Below, piece after piece: positions 1-5,679 of a stretch of 7,483 nt of DNA. This DNA is from JANNWF01 sp041675805. Lineage in GTDB: Bacteria > Pseudomonadota > Gammaproteobacteria > Xanthomonadales > Xanthomonadaceae. Position 1 is the stretch's first letter. The number at the start of each line of letters is the position of its first letter. Under the pieces are notes generated by a model. That model made no database searches, had not been told where the DNA came from, and saw only the letters and a list, made by a program, of their open reading frames with translations. The stretch lies in assembly GCA_041675805.1 (NCBI GenBank), contig JBAYTD010000130.1, positions 1-7,483 on the forward strand, in the 5' to 3' direction. A program made the translations under genes and the position numbers.

Positions 1-212
1 AGTTCGGGGTCGATGCGCCGGCGCAGCCAGGCCGCCGGCGGCTGCACCGCGAATTCCCCGTCGCCGACACTGACCCGGTAGCCGGAGCGATGCTGTGCGG
101 CGACCCGCGCCAGCCGTCCCGGCGGCATCGAGGCCAGGGCAGCGGCGGCGGGCAGGTCGTCGCGCCAGCCGAGGGCGGCGAGCGGCGCTGACGGTGTGTG
201 GACAAACGGCAT
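1..212 (-). CDS. rsgA: Ribosome small-subunit biogenesis GTPase RsgA, N-terminal part (runs off the left edge)
   Basis: Reading leftward from the ATG at 212-210 gives 70 complete residues, open to the window edge. The stretch LGWRDDLP near residues 14-21, followed by RVAAQHRSGYRV at about residues 39-50, resembles the N-terminal OB-fold segment of RsgA/YjeQ, where 'RV..QHR..Y.V' is characteristic. RsgA is a circularly permuted GTPase that acts late in 30S subunit maturation and is released from the subunit after GTP hydrolysis. The GTPase motifs and the C-terminal zinc site would lie outside the window, so the call rests on this short N-terminus only. The upstream Shine-Dalgarno is weak, so the exact start is uncertain. 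The gene diverges from the DUF4345 gene, with 84 bp between the two starts. Confidence 0.65.
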   Translation of the reverse strand, partial: MPFVHTPSAPLAALGWRDDLPAAAALASMPPGRLARVAAQHRSGYRVSVGDGEFAVQPPAAWLRRRIDPE

Positions 213-285
213 GCCACGATTGTGCGCCGTTCACGCCTGCAAGACCAAGGGCGGGACGCCCCGACGCGGCATTCCCCATCGCAAC

Positions 286-290
286 AGGAG
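286..290 (+). promoter_or_regulatory. Ribosome binding site that fixes the DUF4345 start
   Basis: AGGAG lies 6 nt before the ATG at 297. It favours this start over the in-frame ATG at 198, which would add 33 polar residues ahead of the first membrane helix and overlap the divergent rsgA start. Confidence 0.7.
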
Positions 291-296
291 CCTTCG

Positions 297-701
297 ATGC
301 GCACACTGTCCCGCCTCACCCTCTGGCTGGCCGGCCTCGGTTTTCTCGGCTTCGGCATTGCCTGCCTGATCGCCCCGGTCGCGACGCTGGCGGCGGCCGG
401 CATGGAGGTGGCCGGCGCGGTCGCCGCCACCGAACTGCGCGCCTTCTACGGCGGGCTGGAGATCGGCCTCGGCCTGTTCATCGTCGCCACCGCGCTCAGC
501 GAACAGCGCCATCGCGCCGGGCTGTGGCTATGTCTGGCTGCCTATGGCGGGATCGGCCTGGCGCGGGCGCTGGGCATGGCGCTGGATGGAATCTCGACGA
601 CTTTCCTGTGCTCGGCGTTGGCGGTCGAGTTGGCCCTGGCGCTACTCGCCGCGCTGTGCCTGTGGCGCTCGCCCCGCGCCCATCGAGCCCGTTCCGACTG
701 A
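297..701 (+). CDS. DUF4345 family small integral membrane protein
   Basis: A 134-residue, very hydrophobic protein with four predicted membrane segments, at roughly residues 7-28, 43-66, 77-97 and 102-122, and a short basic C-terminal tail. The segment ELRAFYGGLEIGLGLF (about residues 47-62) carries the Glu-Arg-Ala-x-Tyr-Gly-Gly pattern that I associate with DUF4345 proteins, which are short four-helix inner-membrane proteins of unknown function. The start is set by the AGGAG at 286-290. The gene is followed after 55 bp by the aminotransferase on the same strand, so co-transcription is possible, but the genes do not overlap and nothing links them functionally. No catalytic motif is visible and I assign no activity. 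Confidence 0.75.
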   Translation: MRTLSRLTLWLAGLGFLGFGIACLIAPVATLAAAGMEVAGAVAATELRAFYGGLEIGLGLFIVATALSEQRHRAGLWLCLAAYGGIGLARALGMALDGISTTFLCSALAVELALALLAALCLWRSPRAHRARSD

Positions 702-756
702 ACGCGCGGCCGCCTTTGCGGTACGCTGGCGCGCCCTTTCCCCGCGATCCAGCCCC

Positions 757-2001
757 ATGCCGCACCGCTCCATCGGCGTCAGTCAGCGCCTGCAGGATGT
801 CCGTTACGAAATCCGCGGCGAACTGGCCCGCCGCGCACACGAACTGGAGGCGCAGGGCCGACGCCTGATCAAGCTCAACATCGGCAACCCCGGTGCCTTC
901 GGCTTCCGCGCCCCGGCGCACTTGCAGGCGGCGGTGGCCGAGCATCTGGCGCAGAGCGATCCGTACTGCCACCAGCAAGGCCTGGCGGTGGCTCGCGAAG
1001 CCATCGCCGCGCAGCAGCAGGCGCGCGGCGCGCGGCATGTCGGCGTCGAGCGCGTGTTCATCGGCAATGGCGTCAGCGAGCTGATCGACGTCTGCCTGCG
1101 CGCCCTGCTCAACCACGGCGACGAAGTGCTGCTGCCGAGCCCGGACTACCCGCTGTGGAGCGCGGCGACGATCCTCAACGGCGGCACCCCGGCCTATTAC
1201 GACTGCCGGCCGGAGAACGGCTTCCTGCCCGACCCCGAGCAGATGGCCGAGCTGATCACCCCGCACACCCGCGCCCTGGTCCTGATCAACCCCAACAACC
1301 CGTCCGGTGCCAGCTATCCGCGCGAACTACTGCAACGGCTGGTGGAACTGGCCGAGCGCCATCATCTGCTGCTGCTGACCGATGAAATCTACGACGGCAT
1401 CCTCTACGACGAGGCCCGCTTCCATCCGCTGTCGGCGCTGGCCGGCGACCTGCCCTGCCTGAGTTTCGGCGGCCTGTCCAAGGTCTACCGCGCCTGCGGC
1501 TACCGGGTCGGCTGGGTGACGCTGTCCGGCGAGCCGGGCCGTTGCACCGACCTGCAGCACGCGATGGACCTGATCAGCGCCCTGCGCCTGTGCGCCAACG
1601 TGCCCGGCCAATGGGCGATCCCGGCGGCGCTGCAGGGCGAGGACACCATCGCCGCGCTGACCGCGCCGGGCGGGCGGCTGCACGAGTCGCGCCGCGCGGT
1701 GATCGAATCGGTGGCGGCCAGCCGCTATCTCGACCTGGTCGTGCCGGCTGGCGCGTTGTACGCCTTCCCCGGCGTCGACCTCGCCCGCGTCGCCGGCTTC
1801 GACGACCACCGCTTCGCCCTCGACCTGCTGGAAACCGAGGGCGTGCTGGTGGTGCCCGGCTCCAGCTTCAACGTCGCCTATCGCAACCACTTCCGCGTCA
1901 CCCTGCTGCCCGAGGCCGAGCAGATCCGCGAGGTGTTCGCGCGCATCGAACGCGCGCTGGCGCGGCTTGCCGACGATGTGCCCAGCCAGCATGCCGCCTG
2001 A
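757..2001 (+). CDS. alaA: Pyridoxal-phosphate aminotransferase, AlaA-like (glutamate-pyruvate transaminase)
   Basis: A 414-residue class I/II (fold type I) aminotransferase of full family length. Visible motifs in order are LNIGNPGAFGF near residue 47, the PLP-phosphate segment GNGVSELI near 104, PSPDYPLWSAA, NPNNPSG (conserved Asn), LLTDEIYDGILYDE (Asp and Tyr contacting PLP), SFGGLSKVYRACGYRVGW with the Schiff-base lysine at K242, and a C-terminal FRVTLLPE whose Arg would bind the substrate carboxylate. The order and wording follow Escherichia coli AlaA from memory, including LNIGNP, PDYPLW, MRLCANVP-like and TPGGRL-like stretches. Such enzymes make alanine from pyruvate and glutamate in the cytosol. 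The start at 757 matches the conserved N-terminus; the frame stays open upstream, but that part overlaps the DUF4345 gene and is not family-like. The alanine specificity is inferred. Confidence 0.9.
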   Translation: MPHRSIGVSQRLQDVRYEIRGELARRAHELEAQGRRLIKLNIGNPGAFGFRAPAHLQAAVAEHLAQSDPYCHQQGLAVAREAIAAQQQARGARHVGVERVFIGNGVSELIDVCLRALLNHGDEVLLPSPDYPLWSAATILNGGTPAYYDCRPENGFLPDPEQMAELITPHTRALVLINPNNPSGASYPRELLQRLVELAERHHLLLLTDEIYDGILYDEARFHPLSALAGDLPCLSFGGLSKVYRACGYRVGWVTLSGEPGRCTDLQHAMDLISALRLCANVPGQWAIPAALQGEDTIAALTAPGGRLHESRRAVIESVAASRYLDLVVPAGALYAFPGVDLARVAGFDDHRFALDLLETEGVLVVPGSSFNVAYRNHFRVTLLPEAEQIREVFARIERALARLADDVPSQHAA

Positions 2002-2611
2002 GCCGCTGCGCTATCTGGCGCTGGGCGATTCCTACAGCATCGGCGAGGGCGTCACCGAGGCCGAGCGCTGGCCGGTCGTGCTGGCGGCGCGGCTGGGCGA
2101 GGCCGGCATCGCCATCGCGCCGCCGCGCATCATCGCCGCCACCGGCTGGACCACCGACGAACTCGCCGCCGCGATGGACGCCGCCGAGCCGCTCGGACAT
2201 TGGGACCTGGTCAGCCTGCTGATCGGCGTCAACAACCAGTATCGCGGCCGGCCGCTGGTCCAGTTCCGCAGCGAATTCGCCGCCTTGCTGGAACGCGCCA
2301 TCGCGCTGGCCGGCGGACGCCCGGCGCGGACCTTCGTGCTGGCCATCCCCGACTGGGGCGTGACGCCGTTCGCCGAAGGCCGCGAGCGCGCCCGCATCGC
2401 CGCCGAACTGGATGCCTTCAACGCCGTCAAACAGGCGGTCTGCGCCGAGCGCGAGGTCGCCTTCGTCGACATCAGCGGCATCAGCCGGCGCGCCGACGCC
2501 AACCCGGACTGGCTGGCCGGCGATGGCCTGCATCCGGGCGCGGCGCAATATCGTGCCTGGGTTGCACTGGCACTACCGGCGCTGCGGGCACTGTTGTCGC
2601 CGGGCGACTGA
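1991..2611 (+). CDS. SGNH/GDSL-family hydrolase (putative esterase/lipase)
   Basis: A 206-residue protein if started at the ATG at 1991; an in-frame ATG at 1967 would add eight residues. Block I is LALGDSYSIGEG with the nucleophile Ser14. A TGWTTDE segment supplies a candidate oxyanion-hole glycine (G52). GVNNQYRG supplies the block III asparagine (N81 or N82). Block V is GDGLHPGAAQY with Asp178 and His181 completing the triad. I see no signal peptide, so a cytoplasmic enzyme is likely, with an unknown ester substrate. The start overlaps the aminotransferase stop by 11 bp, which points to translational coupling. It ends 3 bp from the stop of the convergent thioesterase gene. Confidence 0.87.
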   Translation: MPPEPLRYLALGDSYSIGEGVTEAERWPVVLAARLGEAGIAIAPPRIIAATGWTTDELAAAMDAAEPLGHWDLVSLLIGVNNQYRGRPLVQFRSEFAALLERAIALAGGRPARTFVLAIPDWGVTPFAEGRERARIAAELDAFNAVKQAVCAEREVAFVDISGISRRADANPDWLAGDGLHPGAAQYRAWVALALPALRALLSPGD

Positions 2612-2614
2612 CCG

Positions 2615-3079
2615 TCAGGCCGGCTGCTTGGCGACGAAGCGGCCCTCGAAGCTCGCCGCCACCCGGCCGTCGGCCAGGCGCACCTCGGCCAGCAGGCTGG
2701 CGCGCGCCCGGCCGCGACTGCGGAAGGTGTCGATGAACGTCTCCCAGCCGGGCTCCGCATCGGCCAGGCGGCTGTGTGTGCGCAGGTCCTCGAACACCGG
2801 GGCCAGATAGCGGACGGTGGAGTCCTGCACGTAGATCTCGGCGCCGGTCAGGCCGGCCTGCGCCAGGCGCAGGTCGACCAGGGCCCAGGCCGCCAGCGTC
2901 ATCAGGCTGGTCAGCGAGCCGCCGAAGGCGCAGCCCTTGTCGTTGACATTGGCAGCCAGCGGCGCGGACAGCGCCAGGCCGGCGGCGTCGCAGCCGTCGA
3001 TGCGGATCGCCATGGCGCGCACCGGCGGCATGCTGTCGAGGTGGCGTGCCAGGTCGGCGAGGCGGTCGTCTGCGGTCAT
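2615..3079 (-). CDS. YiiD C-terminal-type hotdog thioesterase
   Basis: A 154-residue protein matching the size of a single hotdog-fold thioesterase domain. The key stretch is NDKGCAFGGSLTSLMTLAAW (residues 46-65), which resembles the 'N.K..AFGGS...L..L..W' signature of the YiiD_C putative thioesterase family and marks the start of the central hotdog helix. A later beta-strand stretch, YVQDSTVRYLAPV, also fits the family. The E. coli YiiD protein fuses such a domain to an acetyltransferase; here it stands alone. The acyl substrate is unknown. The ATG at 3079 gives the family-like N-terminus; the frame is open further upstream, but the extra residues are Arg/Pro-rich and non-homologous in appearance. 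It is divergent from the HNH operon and convergent with the SGNH hydrolase. Confidence 0.78.
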   Translation of the reverse strand: MTADDRLADLARHLDSMPPVRAMAIRIDGCDAAGLALSAPLAANVNDKGCAFGGSLTSLMTLAAWALVDLRLAQAGLTGAEIYVQDSTVRYLAPVFEDLRTHSRLADAEPGWETFIDTFRSRGRARASLLAEVRLADGRVAASFEGRFVAKQPA

Positions 3080-3181
3080 CGGGCGGGCTCTGCGTTGAAC
3101 GGGCGCGACAGGTTGCCCGCAGCGACCGGTCCTGGCAATGCCGGGCGTGCACGCCGACACACCGACGACACAGCAATCCGC

Positions 3182-3187
3182 TATGCT
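3182..3187 (+). promoter_or_regulatory. Putative -10 element for the HNH/phospholipid operon
   Basis: TATGCT sits about 50 bp upstream of the HNH start, inside the 158-bp divergent intergenic region. It is close to the sigma-70 -10 consensus. No good -35 hexamer is seen at 16-18 bp spacing, so this is a weak call made by eye. Confidence 0.35.
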
Positions 3188-3227
3188 CCGCGACGGCGCA
3201 CGCGCCGCGTGGTGCCGGATCATCCGC

Positions 3228-3233
3228 AGGAGA
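3228..3233 (+). promoter_or_regulatory. Ribosome binding site that fixes the HNH start
   Basis: AGGAGA ends 4 nt before the ATG at 3238. It decides against the longer in-frame start at 3046, which would overlap the divergent thioesterase gene. Confidence 0.7.
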
Positions 3234-3237
3234 GCGC

Positions 3238-3843
3238 ATGACAGTGGAGACCGTCCATCACGCCGACCTGCACGCCACCCGCGTGCTGTCGCTGGATGCC
3301 GGCGGCCGCATCCTCGACTGGATTTCCTGGCAGGACGCGACCTGCCTCTACGTGCGCGACGCGGTGGCCTGGACACTAGGCCAACCCTGCCTGCGCATCC
3401 ACGGCGGCATCAGCCGCGCCAGCGGCCGGCAGAGCGTGATCGCCCTGCATCCGATCGTCGCCGCACGCGGCCACGCGCGCTCGCGCGGTGCCGACCCGAC
3501 CCCGGCGCTCAGCAATGCCGCGCTGTTCTCCCGCGACAGTTATCTGTGCCTGTACTGCGGCCAGCAGCTTCCGCGCCATCAATTGACCCGCGACCACGTC
3601 GTGCCGCTGTCGCGCGGTGGCCGCGATCATTGGGAAAACGTCGTCAGCGCCTGCCAGCACTGCAACATGCGCAAGGGCAGCCGCACGCCGCAGCAGGCCA
3701 ACATGCCGCTGCTCGCCATCCCCTACCGGCCGAGTTGGGTCGAACACCTGATCCTGTCCAACCGCAACATCCTCGCCGACCAGATGACCTTCCTGCGCAG
3801 CCACCTGCCGCGTCGTCGCCAGCGCGATGCGCGTGCGCACTGA
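3238..3843 (+). CDS. HNH endonuclease (McrA-like, stand-alone)
   Basis: A 201-residue protein. The N-terminal 90 residues (RVLSLDAGGRILDWISWQDA and following) resemble the alpha/beta leader found in a widespread family of chromosomal HNH proteins. The HNH domain spans about residues 100-150: paired zinc-ligand cysteines C104-x2-C107, the catalytic pair D119-H120 in TRDHVVPLSRGG, N134 in ENVV, and a second cysteine pair C139-x2-C142 followed by N143. All expected metal-binding and catalytic positions are present, so it is probably an active nuclease. The DNA target and role are unknown, and no methylase or specificity subunit lies beside it. It is the first gene of a three-gene operon and its TGA directly abuts the ATG of the phosphatidyltransferase. 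Confidence 0.88.
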   Translation: MTVETVHHADLHATRVLSLDAGGRILDWISWQDATCLYVRDAVAWTLGQPCLRIHGGISRASGRQSVIALHPIVAARGHARSRGADPTPALSNAALFSRDSYLCLYCGQQLPRHQLTRDHVVPLSRGGRDHWENVVSACQHCNMRKGSRTPQQANMPLLAIPYRPSWVEHLILSNRNILADQMTFLRSHLPRRRQRDARAH

Positions 3844-4470
3844 ATGAGTTCCGACAACCGCCGCCCCTTGCGCACCCGCGACGCCGGCTGGGCCAGGCGG
3901 CTGGCTGCCGTGCTGGCCGCCAGCGCCATCACGCCGAACCGGATTTCCGTCCTCGGCATCGTCTTCGCCCTGATCGGGACCGTCCTGCTGCTGGCCTGGC
4001 CGACGCCCGCCGGCTTCGTTCTCGCCGCGCTGTGCGTGCAACTGCGCCTGTTGTGCAACCTGCTCGACGGCATGGTGGCGATCGAGGGCGGCAAGCAGTC
4101 GCCCACGGGTGCGCTGTACAACGAGCTACCCGACCGCATCGCCGATTCGCTGCTGCTGGTCGCGCTCGGCCACGCCGCCGGCCTGCCCTGGCTGGGCTGG
4201 CTGATGGCGCTGTTGGCGGCGCTGACCGCCTACATCCGCGCGCTCGGCGGCGCGCTGGGCCTGGAGCAGGACTTTCGCGGGCCGCAGGCCAAGCCGCAGC
4301 GCATGGCGGTGATGACCGCCGCCCTGCTGCTCGGCGCGGCGGAACTGCACCTGCGCGGCAGCACGCACGTCCTGCTGCCGGGCGCGGTGATCATCGCCAT
4401 CGGCACGGCCTTGACCTGCATCCTGCGCAGCCGCGCCATCGCCCGGCAACTGTCGACGCGGCCGCCGTGA
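3844..4470 (+). CDS. CDP-alcohol phosphatidyltransferase, YnbA-like, with variant catalytic motif
   Basis: A 208-residue multi-pass membrane protein with hydrophobic segments at about 35-52, 55-71, 101-119, 119-135, 155-167 and 177-194. The family motif D-x2-DG-x2-AR-(n)-G-x3-D-x3-D is recognisable as N72-x2-D75-G76-x2-A79-I80...G89-x3-N93-x3-D97, followed by D101. Three canonical positions are therefore changed: the first Asp to Asn, the Arg to Ile and the third Asp to Asn. E. coli YnbA, as I recall it, also has the two Asn substitutions but keeps the Arg. Family members transfer a phosphoalcohol from a CDP-alcohol in the inner membrane, making phospholipids. The acceptor here is unknown. 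The gene starts directly after the HNH stop with no visible Shine-Dalgarno and overlaps the acyltransferase by 4 bp, so coupling is likely. Confidence 0.85.
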   Translation: MSSDNRRPLRTRDAGWARRLAAVLAASAITPNRISVLGIVFALIGTVLLLAWPTPAGFVLAALCVQLRLLCNLLDGMVAIEGGKQSPTGALYNELPDRIADSLLLVALGHAAGLPWLGWLMALLAALTAYIRALGGALGLEQDFRGPQAKPQRMAVMTAALLLGAAELHLRGSTHVLLPGAVIIAIGTALTCILRSRAIARQLSTRPP

Positions 4471-5060
4471 CGGCGCGCCTGTTGCTGCTGCTGACGCGCC
4501 TGTTGATCGGTGCCTATCCGCGCTGGATCGGCGTCCGGCCGGAGGGCGGGCAACGCATCTACTTCGCCAACCACGGCAGCCACCTGGACACGATGACGCT
4601 GTGGGCGGCGCTGCCGCCGGCACAGCGTCGACGCACCCGCCCGGTGGCCGCGCGTGACTACTGGAGCGGCGGCCTGCGCGGCTGGATCGCCCGCCACGGC
4701 CTCAACGCGGTGCTGATCGACCGCCAGCGCGACAACAGCGGCGACGATCCGCTGGCCCCGCTGCACGCCGCCCTGCGCGCCGGCGATTCGCTGATCCTGT
4801 TCCCGGAAGGCACCCGCCATCCCGGCGAGTCGCCGGCCGCGTTCAAGTCCGGCCTCTACCATCTGGCCTGCGCGCATCCGCAGGTGGAACCGGTCGCCGT
4901 GTACCTCGACAACGCCCGCCGCAGCCTGCCCAAGGGCAGCCTGCTGCCGGCACCGCTGATCTGCACCGCGCGTTTCGGTGCCGTGGTCGCGCCTTTGCCG
5001 GGGGAAAACAAGGATGACTACCTGGCGCGCGCCCGGTCGGCGGTGATGGCTTTGGCATGA
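4467..5060 (+). CDS. PlsC-type 1-acyl-glycerol-3-phosphate acyltransferase family protein
   Basis: A 197-residue protein starting at GTG 4467, which overlaps the upstream stop as GTGA. The frame is open far upstream, but that part is a shadow of the preceding genes. Acyltransferase block I is NHGSHLD with H36 and D41 (the HX4D catalytic motif), and block III is FPEGTR at residues 112-117. A LIDRQRD stretch (residues 83-89) resembles the intermediate block 'FIDR'. The LLLLLTRLLIGAY stretch near the N-terminus is probably membrane-associated. Enzymes of this family move an acyl group from acyl-ACP or acyl-CoA onto a glycerolipid hydroxyl. Position and overlap suggest it works with the phosphatidyltransferase in making or remodelling a phospholipid. 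It is slightly shorter than classical PlsC. The exact acceptor is inferred. Confidence 0.85.
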   Translation: MTARLLLLLTRLLIGAYPRWIGVRPEGGQRIYFANHGSHLDTMTLWAALPPAQRRRTRPVAARDYWSGGLRGWIARHGLNAVLIDRQRDNSGDDPLAPLHAALRAGDSLILFPEGTRHPGESPAAFKSGLYHLACAHPQVEPVAVYLDNARRSLPKGSLLPAPLICTARFGAVVAPLPGENKDDYLARARSAVMALA

Positions 5061-5148
5061 AAAGGTTTTGCCGATCCGCGCGAGCCAGCGACTGCCGTTT
5101 CGCCGCATCGGCACCTTTCCCGGACGCAGCCTGCGGCCTCGCACAAGA

Positions 5149-5182
5149 AAACGGCGGGAGCCCCGAAGGCCTCCCGCCGTTT
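5149..5182 (-). terminator. Intrinsic terminator, possibly bidirectional
   Basis: A perfect 12-bp inverted repeat (AAACGGCGGGAG, 5149-5160, and its complement, 5171-5182) flanks a 10-nt loop. Read leftward it is followed by TTTTCTT including stem bases, a fair U-tract, and it begins 25 bp after the stop of the broken nirS copy. Read rightward the T-run is short (TTT), but the hairpin lies 88 bp beyond the acyltransferase stop with no other gene between, so it may serve both directions. It is the only good terminator I see in the window. Confidence 0.8.
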
Positions 5183-5207
5183 GCGTCGAACGCTGACCCG
5201 GCAGCAA

Positions 5208-5357
5208 TCAGTAGACGTCGTTGACCGTGTTGTAGACGTTGAACTTGCCGGTCGGGGTGATCAGGCGCGGATCGTCCAGCACCTTCCTCAGCTTGCGCGT
5301 CTTGTCATCCACCACGACGATGGCCGAGCGCTGGTTCTTGCCGCTCCAGACCGAGAA
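5208..5357 (-). repeat. Direct repeat, copy A, block 1 (nirS C-terminal codons)
   Basis: 150 bp aligned without gaps to 6917-7066, with five mismatches counted by eye (about 97% identity). Three of the five change the protein (K to R, D to N, N to S, reading from the complete copy to this one). The similarity starts exactly at the stop codon; the flanking downstream bases show no visible relation. Confidence 0.92.
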
Positions 5358-5417
5358 GTTGGCACCGCGACCGGGATGCGGGATCTTGTCGACATCGACC
5401 AGCGCGGCCATCTTCTG
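5355..5417 (-). repeat. Direct repeat, copy A, block 2 (catalytic-His segment)
   Basis: 63 bp identical to 7421-7483. The match on the other copy is cut only by the window edge, so the true repeat is longer. The first three bases (GAA on the plus strand) also belong to block 1, forming the microhomology at the deletion junction. Confidence 0.92.
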
Positions 5418-5679
5418 ATCACGCGAATCGACCACGGCGATCTTGTCGCTGTTGTTGGCGGCGGTCAGGAAGTAGCGCTTGGTCACGTCCCAGCCGCCGT
5501 CGTGCAGGAAACGCGCGGCTTGCAGGGTGGTGGTCTTCAGGCTGTCGAGGTCGGAGTAGTCGACCAGCAGGATGTGGCCGGTTTCCTTGACGTTGATGAT
5601 GAACTCCGGGTGCTCGTGGCTGGCGGCGACGGCGGCTCATGGCGCGGGTCTAACTGATCGTGAATGTGGCCGGATCCGA

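Larger units (their letters stand above)
5208..5636 (-). pseudogene. nirS: Truncated, internally deleted second copy of the nirS 3' region (cytochrome cd1 nitrite reductase)
   Basis: An in-frame TGA at 5639-5637 precedes 142 open codons ending at the TGA at 5210-5208. They begin AAVAASHEHPEF and continue through FLHDGG (His45 of the fragment) and PHPGRGANF (His87), both typical of the NirS d1-haem domain. The 42-residue spacing of these histidines agrees with the His327/His369 pair of Pseudomonas aeruginosa NirS. After GANF the protein jumps directly to SVWSGKNQRSA and ends NTVNDVY. The copy at the right edge has 119 further residues at that junction. The cytochrome c domain, the first half of d1 and the proximal haem ligand are absent. 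There is no credible start; a GTG at 5486 is the only candidate I noted. A propeller cut like this should not bind d1 haem properly. No frameshift or stop has accumulated, so the event looks recent or the region is under gene conversion. Confidence 0.88.

Noticed and set aside
716..727. Promoter for the aminotransferase (TACGCT at 722-727)
   Set aside because: It is a passable -10-like hexamer, but no -35 match better than three of six was found. In a GC-rich gap of 55 bp this is too weak to annotate.
95..868. Long rightward open frame across the rsgA/DUF4345 region
   Set aside because: It is an Arg/Ala/Pro-rich, low-complexity translation that overlaps three better-supported genes. It is a GC-driven shadow.
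3138..4466. Upstream extension of the acyltransferase frame
   Set aside because: The frame is open for more than 440 codons only because of high GC. The translation is Arg/Pro-rich and the HNH and phosphatidyltransferase genes occupy the same DNA with clear motifs. The acyltransferase homology begins near 4467.
5208..5486. A 92-residue functional mini-protein from the GTG at 5486
   Set aside because: The GTG is an internal valine of the NirS sequence with no convincing start context. The product would be a piece of a propeller with a deleted middle. The pseudogene reading is simpler.
5419..5640. Leftward ATG-started frame over the start of the nirS remnant
   Set aside because: It is out of frame with the NirS-like translation and is a shadow in an Arg/Pro-rich frame.
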